Below are positions 9,861 to 18,507 of a stretch of DNA of 64,000 bases, piece after piece. The notes under the pieces are model-generated. The model was not told the DNA's origin. It saw only the letters and a list, made by a program, of their open reading frames with translations, and ran no database searches. Origin of the DNA: Dyadobacter diqingensis (GTDB lineage: Bacteria; Bacteroidota; Bacteroidia; Cytophagales; Spirosomataceae); contig NZ_JAMXKF010000004.1 of NCBI RefSeq assembly GCF_024220585.1, forward strand, positions 186,001 to 250,000, read 5' to 3'. Made by a program: the position numbers and the translations under genes. Within the stretch, counting starts at the first letter, position 1; each line of letters starts with the position of its first letter.

Positions 9861-10325
9861 ATGGCGAAATATTCAATTACAGTCAATGGTCAAAGCCACG
9901 AAGTCGATGCTTTGGAGGATATGCCGTTATTGTGGGTTTTGAGGGACATTATCGGTTTGAAAGGGACCAAGTATGGTTGCGGAAAAGCACTGTGCGGGGC
10001 CTGTACAGTTCATTTAGACGATGTCGCAATCCGGTCGTGCAGCTATCCTGTTTCTTCAATTGGTGCTGCAAAAGTGACAACCATTGAGGGGCTCGCCGAG
10101 AAAGGTGATCACCCGCTTCAGAAGGCCTGGGAGGAACACATGGTTCCTCAATGTGGCTATTGTCAGACAGGGCAGATTATGAATGCGGCGGCGTTGTTGA
10201 AAACTAATCCAAACCCGACCGAAGAAGCTATTCAGCAGGCTATGGAAGGAAATCTCTGCCGTTGTGGTACTTACAACCGTATAAAGGCTGCCATTATGAG
10301 TGCGGCATCTGTCTCAGAAAAATAA
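9861..10325 (+). CDS. [2Fe-2S] subunit of a molybdenum hydroxylase (isoquinoline 1-oxidoreductase alpha type)
   Basis: The 154-residue protein has the two [2Fe-2S] domains of small xanthine-oxidase-family subunits: an N-terminal plant-ferredoxin-like cluster (Cys40, Cys45, Cys48, Cys60) and a helical second cluster (Cys98, Cys101, Cys133, Cys135, in QCGYCQTG and LCRCGTY). It passes electrons from the molybdenum site of the partner subunit to an external acceptor. I chose the ATG at 9861 because homologous proteins begin with a short K-Y-x-I-x-V-N-G strand; an upstream in-frame ATG at 9816 adds 15 residues without family character. The large subunit follows 14 bp downstream, so the two are co-transcribed. 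Confidence 0.92.
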   Translation: MAKYSITVNGQSHEVDALEDMPLLWVLRDIIGLKGTKYGCGKALCGACTVHLDDVAIRSCSYPVSSIGAAKVTTIEGLAEKGDHPLQKAWEEHMVPQCGYCQTGQIMNAAALLKTNPNPTEEAIQQAMEGNLCRCGTYNRIKAAIMSAASVSEK

Positions 10326-10339
10326 TGCGACCTTAAAAA

Positions 10340-12634
10340 ATGATGTTTATGAAGAAATTATCAAAAACTCAGGGCGGTGTAGCCGTCACATCCGAAGTCT
10401 TCAAAGCATCCCGAAGAGACTTTCTTAAAATGGGAACGCTTCTGACGGGAAGTTTGGTACTGGGCGTAAGCTTTTCGGGTTGTGATAAAAAGAGCAATAA
10501 AAAGGTCGCGTTTGCTCCGAATGTATATCTGAGCATTGACGGTCAGGGGAAGGTAACCATTGTTGCGCATCGGTCGGAAATGGGACAAGGGATCAGAACC
10601 TCTCTGCCGCTCATTGTTGCTGATGAACTTGGGGCAGACTGGAACAAAGTGAAGATCGTGCAGGCGGAGGGTAATGAAAAAAAATATGGTAATCAGAATA
10701 CGGATGGCTCCTTTTCTGTACGGATGTTTTATAAGCCGATGCGGGAAGCGGGAGCGGTAGCGAGGCTCTTGCTAATGCAGGTGGCTGCAAAAAAATGGGA
10801 CGTTTCGGTAGATAGATGTGATACGGAGGCAGGTTATGTAATTTTGACGGGAACGGACAAAAAGCTTGAGTTCGGGGAGCTGGCTGAAGAGGCCAGCACT
10901 TTACCCGTGCCGGGGGTCTCAGCAGTAAAACTTAAAGAACGTGCGCGGTTCAACATGATCGGCAAACCTACGCCCATTGTCGACCTGCATGATATCACAA
11001 CCGGTAAGGCGGTTTTCGGGATCGATGCTGCGGTAGAGGGAATGAAGATAGCCGTTATCAAACGTAGCCCGGTAGTGGGAGGTTCGGTAAAATCCGTCAA
11101 TGATCAGAAAGCTTTGAAGGTGCCCGGGGTTCACAAAGTGATAACAGTCAAAGGTGCCGGTTTGCCGGCCACATTGAGCAAACCGTTGGCTGGCGTAGCC
11201 GTCATCGCAGACAATACCTGGTCGGCGATCAAAGGCTGCGAATTACTTGAAATAGAATGGGAGCTTGGTCCTAATGCTTCCTACGATTCGGCTATTCAAA
11301 TTCAGGAACTTACCAAAGAGATAGCTAAAAGTGGCAAAGTGCGCAGGAACAGGGGCAATTTCGATGCAGCGAGAGGGGGCGCTAAGAAAGTGATTGAACA
11401 TACCTATATCGCTCCAAACCTGGCCCACGCCACGCTCGAGGCACCTGCCGCTCTGGCGGTAGTGAAAGACGGTATCTGTGAAGTCTGGGCCTGTACGCAG
11501 AATCCTCAGGGTGCCATCAAGGCTGTTGCCACCGCACTGGGTTTTGCAGAAGATAAGGTAAAAATGAATGTCACACTGATTGGAGGAGGGTTTGGGAGGA
11601 AGTCAAAACCTGACTTTATCGTTGAAGCTGCGATACTTGCCAAGGAATCTGGTATGCCGGTAAAAGTACAGTGGACAAGGGAAGATGACATTCATCACGA
11701 TTATTTTCATTCTCTGAGTGTTCAGCGTGTTGTAGCAACGATCGATAAAGATAATAACCTGAGCGGTTGGAATCATCACATTGCCTATCCATCCATTTCT
11801 GCCACAGAAGATCCGGCCGCATTGCAGCCAAGTGACGGTGAATTAGGTCTTGGTGCAACCGATTTTCCCTATCAGGTCCCCTCAATCAGAATAGAAACAC
11901 ATGATGCCCGGGCGCAGATTCGCGTCGGTTGGCTGAGATCGGTTCGAAATATTCCACAGGTTTTTGCCATAGGTACAATGCTCGATGAAGTTGCAGAAGC
12001 AAGAGGAATTGATCCCGTGGCAAATGCTCTTGAGTTGTTGGGGCCAGATGGCAATATTACTTTTAGTCAGGAAACGGGAAAAGAGGCTTATCCGAATTAC
12101 GGAGAGGACATTGCGGTGTATCCCTGGGAGACAGCCCGGATGAAAGCCGTGATTCAGCGAGTGGCTAAGGAGTCTGGCTGGGGGAAGAAGCTTCCGGTAA
12201 GATCCGGGCTCGGTTTTGCCGCGCACAAAAGTTTTTTGACGTATGTGGCCTGCGTTGTGCAGGTACATGTTGACGAAAATAATACTGTGACTATCCCGGA
12301 AGTCCACTATGCAGTAGACTGTGGTACCGCTGTCAACATTGACAGGATAAAATCTCAGTTCGAAGGAGGTGCGCAATTTTCAACCAGCATAGCTCTGAAA
12401 AGTGCTATTACCGTTAAAAATGGTCAGGTGCAGGAAAACAACTTTGATGGCTATCAGATCATCAGAATGTCTGAATCTCCTCAGAAGATCCATGTTCATA
12501 TCATCGACAGTGAAGCAAAACCAACAGGAGTAGGTGAGCCGCCGGTTCCGCCTTTTACACCGGCTTTGTGTAATGCGATATATGCTGCGATTGGTAAACG
12601 GGTATACACCTTGCCGATTGACTTAAGGACATAG
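10340..12634 (+). CDS. Molybdopterin-binding subunit of a molybdenum hydroxylase (isoquinoline 1-oxidoreductase beta type)
   Basis: The 764-residue protein has a twin-arginine signal (SRRDFLKMG, Arg25-Arg26) followed by a lipobox-like SGC at Cys48, so it is probably exported folded and anchored as a lipoprotein. Cofactor motifs include GGGFGRKS near 415-422 and the family glutamate in GVGEPPVPPF near 731-740. Such enzymes hydroxylate N-heterocycles or oxidise aldehydes and pass electrons to the small subunit. The single-chain large subunit of this branch carries the domain repeat seen in isoquinoline oxidoreductases and membrane-bound aldehyde dehydrogenases. No cytochrome c subunit or MoCo-sulfuration gene lies nearby. 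The substrate is unknown. A terminator follows directly. Confidence 0.9.
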   Translation: MMFMKKLSKTQGGVAVTSEVFKASRRDFLKMGTLLTGSLVLGVSFSGCDKKSNKKVAFAPNVYLSIDGQGKVTIVAHRSEMGQGIRTSLPLIVADELGADWNKVKIVQAEGNEKKYGNQNTDGSFSVRMFYKPMREAGAVARLLLMQVAAKKWDVSVDRCDTEAGYVILTGTDKKLEFGELAEEASTLPVPGVSAVKLKERARFNMIGKPTPIVDLHDITTGKAVFGIDAAVEGMKIAVIKRSPVVGGSVKSVNDQKALKVPGVHKVITVKGAGLPATLSKPLAGVAVIADNTWSAIKGCELLEIEWELGPNASYDSAIQIQELTKEIAKSGKVRRNRGNFDAARGGAKKVIEHTYIAPNLAHATLEAPAALAVVKDGICEVWACTQNPQGAIKAVATALGFAEDKVKMNVTLIGGGFGRKSKPDFIVEAAILAKESGMPVKVQWTREDDIHHDYFHSLSVQRVVATIDKDNNLSGWNHHIAYPSISATEDPAALQPSDGELGLGATDFPYQVPSIRIETHDARAQIRVGWLRSVRNIPQVFAIGTMLDEVAEARGIDPVANALELLGPDGNITFSQETGKEAYPNYGEDIAVYPWETARMKAVIQRVAKESGWGKKLPVRSGLGFAAHKSFLTYVACVVQVHVDENNTVTIPEVHYAVDCGTAVNIDRIKSQFEGGAQFSTSIALKSAITVKNGQVQENNFDGYQIIRMSESPQKIHVHIIDSEAKPTGVGEPPVPPFTPALCNAIYAAIGKRVYTLPIDLRT

Positions 12635-12649
12635 TGCTCAAAACAAAAT

Positions 12650-12692
12650 AAAAAGGTGAGCAGGATGACCTCTTCTTCTTGTTCACCTTTTT
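12650..12692 (+). terminator. Terminator after the molybdenum hydroxylase genes
   Basis: An A-run leads into AAAAGGTGA, which pairs with TTCACCTTTT around a roughly 20-nt loop, followed by a T-run. It lies 16 bp after the stop. Confidence 0.7.
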
Positions 12693-12802
12693 CGCGCCAT
12701 CGCGGATATTTTCATGTTACGAAGTGGGGACTTGTTTTTCTGATTTGGAGTTGATTATTCCGGATAAATAATTTAGGACATCAATTTTTAAATTGTCAGT
12801 CA

Positions 12803-13026
12803 ATGGACAGTAATGAAAAAAGTAAAATGTACGTAATGAAAAAGACTATCATTATTGCGTGCCTTTTGGCCGGCGTGACTTCCTTTGGGGATTTAAAGAA
12901 GAAGATTCAACTGCTGCCACTTATATTATATTAAATATTCCTTATAGAGATACTGTCTTTTCAATATCAAATCAAAAGTTATGCAATACTGCAACTATTA
13001 CTCTTGAAGGCACATCACTGGTTTGA
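12803..13026 (+). pseudogene. Possible frameshifted small secreted protein
   Basis: An ATG at 12803 (or 12836) opens a typical signal peptide (MKKTIIIACLLAGVTSFG) and then stops at 12934. A second frame takes over at about 12901 and runs to a stop at 13024-13026 with plausible mature-protein sequence (DSTAATYIILNIPYRDTVFS, then SNQKLCNTATITLEGTSLV). The switch falls near GGGG and AAGAAGAAG runs, where an indel is likely. Joined, this would give a secreted protein of about 60-75 residues. It may be a broken gene, a sequencing error or chance. I do not recognise a family. Confidence 0.3.
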
Positions 13027-13303
13027 GCAGGAGGTTATCTGTTATAAACTTGATGTTTTTCTTACGAACGGGCAAAAACATCTATTTTCATATTATTTCT
13101 AAAAATATTCCGAAGTAACGAGTAGTTTATAAAACAGGTTACTTTTGGTTATAAATAACCCACTCTCGAAAAGTACGGATTAAAAGAACGTACTCCCATT
13201 GCAATTCTCAGCACCTGGCCTGCATTAAGTAACCTTGAATTGTGCATACGCGTTTTTAGTTTTTGAGTAAACCTTACCTTCTTTTATCAAAATTTTAACC
13301 ACC
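13027..13303 (+). promoter_or_regulatory. Leader and promoter region of the CTQ-type cluster
   Basis: A -7-like TACTTTTG box lies at 13140-13147, about 160 bp before the first gene of the cluster. It is followed directly by the inverted repeat GGTTAT/ATAACC (13147-13160), at the expected transcription start, and by a weaker repeat AGTACG/CGTACT (13172-13194). The second -33 element is not clear. An alternative promoter (TTTTTGAG followed by TACCTTCT) sits near 13260-13285. Confidence 0.3.
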
Positions 13304-14800
13304 ATGGACGAGAAAAATTTGAGGAAATCCCTGATCAATCCGATTTTGGAATGGGCAAAATCCAACCAGAAAAGTGAGAAGCATCGGGTAGAGAAATTGT
13401 TTACTGAAAAATCGGTCAGCTTTGCCGAAGCACCTGCCGATGAGCCCGAGGAGACGGTTTTTGAGGTTCCCGCACAGTTTAACGGGAAAGATTACATTAC
13501 CATGTTATTGCACATTGACGCAGAAATAGAGCATGGATTGATGCTGCAATACCTTTACTCGGCTTACAGCATAGGCGGGCCGCAAATCCCGGACGCGCAT
13601 AGGGAAGCGGTACATAACTGGAAAAATATTATTCTTGGTATCGCCAAAGAAGAAATGGGGCATTTTATTTCTGTACAGAATGTGCTGAAAATCATTGGTG
13701 CGCCTTTGAACTTTGGGCGGGAAAGTTATCCGTGGGACATTCCGTTTTATCCCTTTCCGTTTACACTGGAAAAGTTTACATTGAAGTCGCTGGCCAAGTA
13801 CGTATATGCAGAAGCGCCCTCCGACTGGCTGGACAGTAAGGACCCGCTGGCTATCGAAATTAATAAAAGCGTTCATGCACAAGCGTCTGATCCGCACACG
13901 GTGGGTGCGCTCTTTAAAGTGCTGCTTCAACTGATCAAAAATCCGGATGTGATACCGGACGAGGCTTTTCAGCCGGCAACGTATCCATATCAGGCCAAGT
14001 TTGATGAATGGGGGCGTGGATATACCGGAGGTGACCGTGGCAGTGCAGGGAATAATGTATTTACAAACAGTCCGGACGTGTTGGTTGCACCTTTGCTTTC
14101 CCGTGACGATGCCTACAACGCCTTATCTGAAATTTCGGAACAAGGCGAAGGAGAGGAAATAGATACGGAAACACCTTCGCATTTCGAACGGTTTTTATAT
14201 ATCTACAAGGATTTCAAACGCATACAAGAGGAAACGGGCGGAAGTTTTGATCCGTCTTATGCGGTGGCAACCAACCCTTTTGTAGGTGAGCCGGATAGCC
14301 AGGATTCTTCCCAATCGGATGAGCCAGCCCTTGATCCGGAGCAGAATGCGATCACCAATCCCGAAGGTATACTTTGGGCCAATTTGTTTGATATTCGTTA
14401 CCGGCTGTTGCTTAATTTCTTGAACCATAGTTTTTTATTGGATAATGGGAATAACAATTCGGGCGGGTTTACCCCTCGTGGGCTGATTATTAATTCGACG
14501 TTTGGAGAAATGTATAACCTCAGAAGTTTGTCGACCATTCTGGTGCAGACGCCGCTGTCAACAGGTAGCCGCAAAATGGCGGGCCCTCCGTTTACTTCTC
14601 CTTACAGTTTCGATTTGCCTTTTGGAGAGCACAACCGTTGGAGGCTGCATAAGGATTTGCTTGTTTCTTCGGCTAACCTGATCGAGGAACTAAAAACATT
14701 TGATCCGCAGCCTCATAGCCAGTATCTCAACGCTTTGCAGGAAATAGACCGTAAGTTGTTACAAACGATCGCGCAGCTTATGGAAGCAAATCCGGCATAA
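13304..14800 (+). CDS. Ferritin-like protein of the VioB/RebD C-terminal type (iminophenyl-pyruvate dimer synthase-like)
   Basis: The 498-residue protein carries a ferritin-like four-helix domain at about residues 55-230. Helix A holds DAEIEHGLMLQYLY (Glu74, Glu76) and helix B holds AKEEMGHFISVQNVL (Glu116/Glu117, His120), the E..ExxH metal-ligand pattern. The C-terminal AGPPFTSPY segment also resembles VioB-like proteins. In violacein and rebeccamycin biosynthesis the homologous domain joins two amino-acid-derived imines. Here it stands alone, without the long VioB N-terminal part. It is the first gene of a six-gene run and lies 44 bp upstream of a LodA-like gene. I infer that it acts on an oxidised amino acid made by the LodA-like enzymes, or on their cofactors. 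No signal peptide is seen, so it is probably cytoplasmic. Confidence 0.8.
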   Translation: MDEKNLRKSLINPILEWAKSNQKSEKHRVEKLFTEKSVSFAEAPADEPEETVFEVPAQFNGKDYITMLLHIDAEIEHGLMLQYLYSAYSIGGPQIPDAHREAVHNWKNIILGIAKEEMGHFISVQNVLKIIGAPLNFGRESYPWDIPFYPFPFTLEKFTLKSLAKYVYAEAPSDWLDSKDPLAIEINKSVHAQASDPHTVGALFKVLLQLIKNPDVIPDEAFQPATYPYQAKFDEWGRGYTGGDRGSAGNNVFTNSPDVLVAPLLSRDDAYNALSEISEQGEGEEIDTETPSHFERFLYIYKDFKRIQEETGGSFDPSYAVATNPFVGEPDSQDSSQSDEPALDPEQNAITNPEGILWANLFDIRYRLLLNFLNHSFLLDNGNNNSGGFTPRGLIINSTFGEMYNLRSLSTILVQTPLSTGSRKMAGPPFTSPYSFDLPFGEHNRWRLHKDLLVSSANLIEELKTFDPQPHSQYLNALQEIDRKLLQTIAQLMEANPA

Positions 14801-14844
14801 TCTTCATCTGTCCTGTTAAAAGAGAAAATTGTTCCCTCAACATT

Positions 14845-17112
14845 ATGAAAATACTAGAACTACGCATACTTCCACCCATTGCAATAGGGCGTTTGGGTGA
14901 ATCTGATAAGCCTTTGGCCGCTTATGACCTGGAAATATCAAAGGGAAAACCGTTGGATTTCAGGAAAATAGTACCGCAGGAAACTTTCGAGGTCGACCCG
15001 GTAACCGGGGAACTTCAGGTACATACACCTTCAAAAATTAAATTCAAGGATGCCGAAACGCTTGAAGATAAAAGCGGGAAAGCACATCCCGTGGCTCCTT
15101 TTCTCGAAGTTTTTGCAATTACGGATAAAAAGCCGGACGAGCTTGTACCGGTGACTGAGGACCTGCTTAAAAAAGCGGGTTATAGCCTGGATGATATAAG
15201 CTGGGATGTAGAAGTAGGGAATATCAAAATATTCAGGAGAACTGCTGATCCGGACGACAAAATGTTCGCAGTTATCAACGATATCAAATCACATGAACTG
15301 AAACCTTTGCAGGGGCGTTGCAACAATTTTATCGACGGAAAAACACTGCCGCTGGGTTCAATCCAGTTTATAAAACCTACCCAAGATTTCCCTGAATTAA
15401 GGCTGAGATTTACACCTGCCGCCGGGAAAGTATATGGCTCAAGTTTAACCAGATTTAATGGGAGCAAAGAAGAAGTTGATCCCATTTTCAAAGGCAGAGA
15501 AGATGTTATTTTGTATGATATTCACAAAGGAAAGTGGCACGGTTATTCAGAGGGCAGCAGCCCTAATCCGCTTTATACCAATCCGGCGCAGATATTTGCC
15601 GGTTATGCAACCAGCGACGGGAGCCAGGTAAGCTGGGGATATCTGGATGATGAGTGCGACGGATTTGTGAGTGTTAAATTAAAAGTGTCGGCAGAGAAAA
15701 CCCTTTCCGCCAAAGCACATATCAGTGCCGGGCCGCCGGCTTATGCGCCTGATACGCTGCCTATTCGTGTGGTATCTGACGAATTGGAACAGATACTGCT
15801 CAGTACGGATGTGGAAGGGGAAGTGACGATGGATGAAGCGGAAGAAATTGTTCGCCGCGCATTTGAAACGATACGCCTGATGAATACGACGATCATGAAC
15901 GGTAACAGTTACGAAGGGAAACTGAACGTGGCCAGCACGATGTTGCGACAAAATACCAACGATTTCGGAAGGTTGTATGAGCCGATCATGGCAACTTCAA
16001 TTGTCGATAATCTTGCGCTGCAAGTGTTACACGAACGGGTTTTCACAGGGTTAAGTACGGGCGCTTCACCATGGTTTGCTGATGTGCTTCGCAGGCCAAC
16101 AGAAATTGGAGATTTGTCGGCAAAAGCCCTCCGTAAAATGCCTGCTTTGATGCGGGGAGCAGACGGACGTTCGCTGACATTTACGTATCGCCAGATTAAT
16201 ATGATCATCAAAGCGGCTTCCAGTTCGTTGTTCAGAAGCACTGATCCTGACGGGCCGTTTACAGCTTATGGCTCGCCCTTAAAAGCGTCCAATCTGACCG
16301 CCCAGCTGCATTACCGTGGCAAAGGAAATCCCATCGCGGTTTTGCCACGTACCGCTATTTCCAATTGTTTTCCTGGTTTGGAATTGGATTTCAGAAATCT
16401 ATGGAGACGGGCTTTTCACGGTATTGTGCTGATTGAAAACAACAATTACGTGATCGAAGCCGAAGATCCGAAACTGGACAATCTGGTCGGGCACAGGCTG
16501 GTGGCGATAGAAAACCGGCCGACCATGGTTTCGACATCGGGACCTGTATTTCCGGATGGCGACAGTGTGCCGTTAAAAACGTTTGCCAATCCCAATGGCG
16601 TATCGTTTATGGAATGGTCTAATTCGATGGTGAATGTCTTGCAGAAACAAGGTCAGGAAGTCTTGTGCCATTTTACTGCCGAACCTTCTAAAGTGGAAGT
16701 GGTAGTCGACCTCGATGATCTTGATAACAAGGAAAAATATATTACCGTTTTATTGACAGTAAACAATATTTTCGATGGCAACAGTGCGGCTTTTTCGGAA
16801 ACTATTCTCAGGCCTGGGGAGCTGACGCAGGGGTTATGCGCTCCCTGGCAAAACGACTACCGCGAGTGTGCCTGTTATTACTGGGCTGCCAGCAGACCGG
16901 ATTATGTAAACGTCGTGCCTGATGAAAATGGGTTGAGTACAGGTGATAGCTGGATGGCCAAGAAACGCACCGGGACATACATTCCAGACGATCGTGTCAA
17001 TTCAAGATTGCTCTCTTATGATGACCTTTTTAAGAATTGGCAGGGAGAACTGAATTTCATCATTGAAGGAAAAGATGCACTTGAAAGCGGAGAAACAGAC
17101 CCTGTTCAATGA
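14845..17112 (+). CDS. LodA/GoxA-like CTQ-dependent oxidase homologue, copy 1
   Basis: The 755-residue protein resembles the LodA/GoxA family, amino-acid oxidases whose cofactor, cysteine tryptophylquinone, forms from a Cys and a Trp of the same chain. N-terminal LRILPPIAIGRLGES is the family opening. NCFPGLELDF (Cys508) matches the family Cys plus PGIE motif, and CAPWQNDYRECACYYW (665-680) carries PWQ, Asp671 and Cys675 at the same +4 spacing as LodA Asp512/Cys516. Unusually, Trp680 lies only five residues after Cys675, a second Cys677 lies between them, and Cys665 precedes the motif. In copy 2 the Cys-Trp distance is 16. There is no signal peptide. Its stop overlaps the radical SAM start (ATGA), suggesting coupled translation. 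Catalytic activity and substrate are unknown. Confidence 0.82.
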   Translation: MKILELRILPPIAIGRLGESDKPLAAYDLEISKGKPLDFRKIVPQETFEVDPVTGELQVHTPSKIKFKDAETLEDKSGKAHPVAPFLEVFAITDKKPDELVPVTEDLLKKAGYSLDDISWDVEVGNIKIFRRTADPDDKMFAVINDIKSHELKPLQGRCNNFIDGKTLPLGSIQFIKPTQDFPELRLRFTPAAGKVYGSSLTRFNGSKEEVDPIFKGREDVILYDIHKGKWHGYSEGSSPNPLYTNPAQIFAGYATSDGSQVSWGYLDDECDGFVSVKLKVSAEKTLSAKAHISAGPPAYAPDTLPIRVVSDELEQILLSTDVEGEVTMDEAEEIVRRAFETIRLMNTTIMNGNSYEGKLNVASTMLRQNTNDFGRLYEPIMATSIVDNLALQVLHERVFTGLSTGASPWFADVLRRPTEIGDLSAKALRKMPALMRGADGRSLTFTYRQINMIIKAASSSLFRSTDPDGPFTAYGSPLKASNLTAQLHYRGKGNPIAVLPRTAISNCFPGLELDFRNLWRRAFHGIVLIENNNYVIEAEDPKLDNLVGHRLVAIENRPTMVSTSGPVFPDGDSVPLKTFANPNGVSFMEWSNSMVNVLQKQGQEVLCHFTAEPSKVEVVVDLDDLDNKEKYITVLLTVNNIFDGNSAAFSETILRPGELTQGLCAPWQNDYRECACYYWAASRPDYVNVVPDENGLSTGDSWMAKKRTGTYIPDDRVNSRLLSYDDLFKNWQGELNFIIEGKDALESGETDPVQ

Positions 17113-18503
17113 TGGTAAAAGAAGCAGTTATTTCTAACGAAGGGGGAAGTGGAAATGTGATTTTCATAGCCCCCAAAATGGCCGCATTCGTAGCTGAGCA
17201 GTCGAGGCCTTCGTCACCGTTTATTCATATGATAAAGGGTGGACGTGAAACGCAGCTCTTTATCCCCAACGGAAGCAGACTTTACACGGTTACGGAGGAA
17301 GTTGAAAAGCGAGTCTCGTACCTGATGAAAACGCGGGATGAAGTAAGTTTGCAGGAGGAACTCGTACGTCTGGGATTGGCAGCTCCCGAATATATCGATG
17401 ACGTTCCCTTGCAGAGTCCGCGCCTTTATGCACTCTCTCTGGCGATTGCCCAAAAGTGCAACATGGGTTGTACTTATTGTTACGCCGATCAGGGAAGTTT
17501 TGGTGGTGCTACCAAAAATATGTCGCTGGAAACCGCTTATGAAGCCATTGATTTATTGCTGAAAGATTGCCCTGAGGGTGAAAAAGTGCAGCTTACGTTT
17601 CTTGGCGGGGAGCCGCTCATGAATCGTAAAGCCATTGTGTCCGCCACCGAATACGCAGTTGCGAAAGCTCGGCACAGAAATATTCAGGTCAATTTTTCGA
17701 TCACAACCAACGGTACGTTATTGACAGAAGCCGATGCCGTATTTTTTGAGGAGTACGGTTTTGCGGTCACCGTAAGTCTGGATGGTGTAGGGGAGAGTCA
17801 CGACTCGCAAAGGCCGATGAAAGGCGGAAAAGGAAGTTTTGATACGATCTTGAAAAACCTGCGTCCGTTACTCGCGATGCAAAAAAGGATGCAGGTGTCG
17901 GCCCGCGTCACGGTGACGCCCAAAAATCTGAATTTACCCGGTATGCTGGATGAATTTGTCAGGATGGGTTTTCATAGTATAGGATTTTCGCCGCTGTTGC
18001 GATCTCCCAACGGGCAAAATGAAATGGGAAAAGAAGATTTGTCGGTATTGCTGGAAAATATGATTGCCTGTGGATTGAATTTCGAGAAAAACGTACTTGC
18101 AGGCAACCGGTACCCATTCCTGAATATGATCAATGCGTTGCAGGAAATTTCAAAGGGCACACATCGGCCCTATCCCTGCGGTGCCGGAGCTGGTTATATG
18201 GGTGTTTCGGCCGATGCTGAGTTATTTGCCTGCCACCGTTTTGTGAATGAAGAGGTTGGGAAAATGGGCGATTTGAAAAATGGTATTGATACGACTGTGC
18301 AAAACAACTGGCTTTCTTCGCGCCATGTCCATAAGCAAAATCCGTGTACGGAATGCTGGGCGCGTTATTTGTGCGGCGGGGGGTGCCATCATGAAGTGAT
18401 TGAAAAGGGACGGCTCGCCTGCGATTATATCCGGTCGTGGTTGTACTATACAATACAGGCAAACGAAAGGTTATCTCGTTTAAAACCAGACTGGAATCTT
18501 TGA
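17109..18503 (+). CDS. Radical SAM/SPASM maturase with PqqD-like N-terminal region
   Basis: The 464-residue protein has the radical SAM cluster CNMGCTYC (Cys117, Cys121, Cys124) and a GGEP motif near 160. A C-terminal SPASM region holds cysteines in CGAG (about 357), CHRF (about 375), CTECWARYLCGGGC (413-426) and a last Cys near 438, enough for two auxiliary [4Fe-4S] clusters. Residues about 45-95 look like a PqqD/RRE-type peptide-binding winged helix. Known relatives include QhpD, which makes Cys-to-Asp/Glu thioether bonds in the CTQ subunit of quinohemoprotein amine dehydrogenase, and PqqE. The start overlaps the stop of LodA-like copy 1 and the LodB-like gene follows after 4 bp. I infer that it modifies the Cys-rich motif of copy 1. 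Confidence 0.88.
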   Translation: MMVKEAVISNEGGSGNVIFIAPKMAAFVAEQSRPSSPFIHMIKGGRETQLFIPNGSRLYTVTEEVEKRVSYLMKTRDEVSLQEELVRLGLAAPEYIDDVPLQSPRLYALSLAIAQKCNMGCTYCYADQGSFGGATKNMSLETAYEAIDLLLKDCPEGEKVQLTFLGGEPLMNRKAIVSATEYAVAKARHRNIQVNFSITTNGTLLTEADAVFFEEYGFAVTVSLDGVGESHDSQRPMKGGKGSFDTILKNLRPLLAMQKRMQVSARVTVTPKNLNLPGMLDEFVRMGFHSIGFSPLLRSPNGQNEMGKEDLSVLLENMIACGLNFEKNVLAGNRYPFLNMINALQEISKGTHRPYPCGAGAGYMGVSADAELFACHRFVNEEVGKMGDLKNGIDTTVQNNWLSSRHVHKQNPCTECWARYLCGGGCHHEVIEKGRLACDYIRSWLYYTIQANERLSRLKPDWNL

Positions 18504-18507
18504 AAAT

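Noticed and set aside
13304-14800. Violacein- or rebeccamycin-type pathway
   Set aside because: Only the ferritin-like part of VioB is present; no VioA/RebO flavin oxidase, VioC/VioD/VioE or chromopyrrolate genes are seen.
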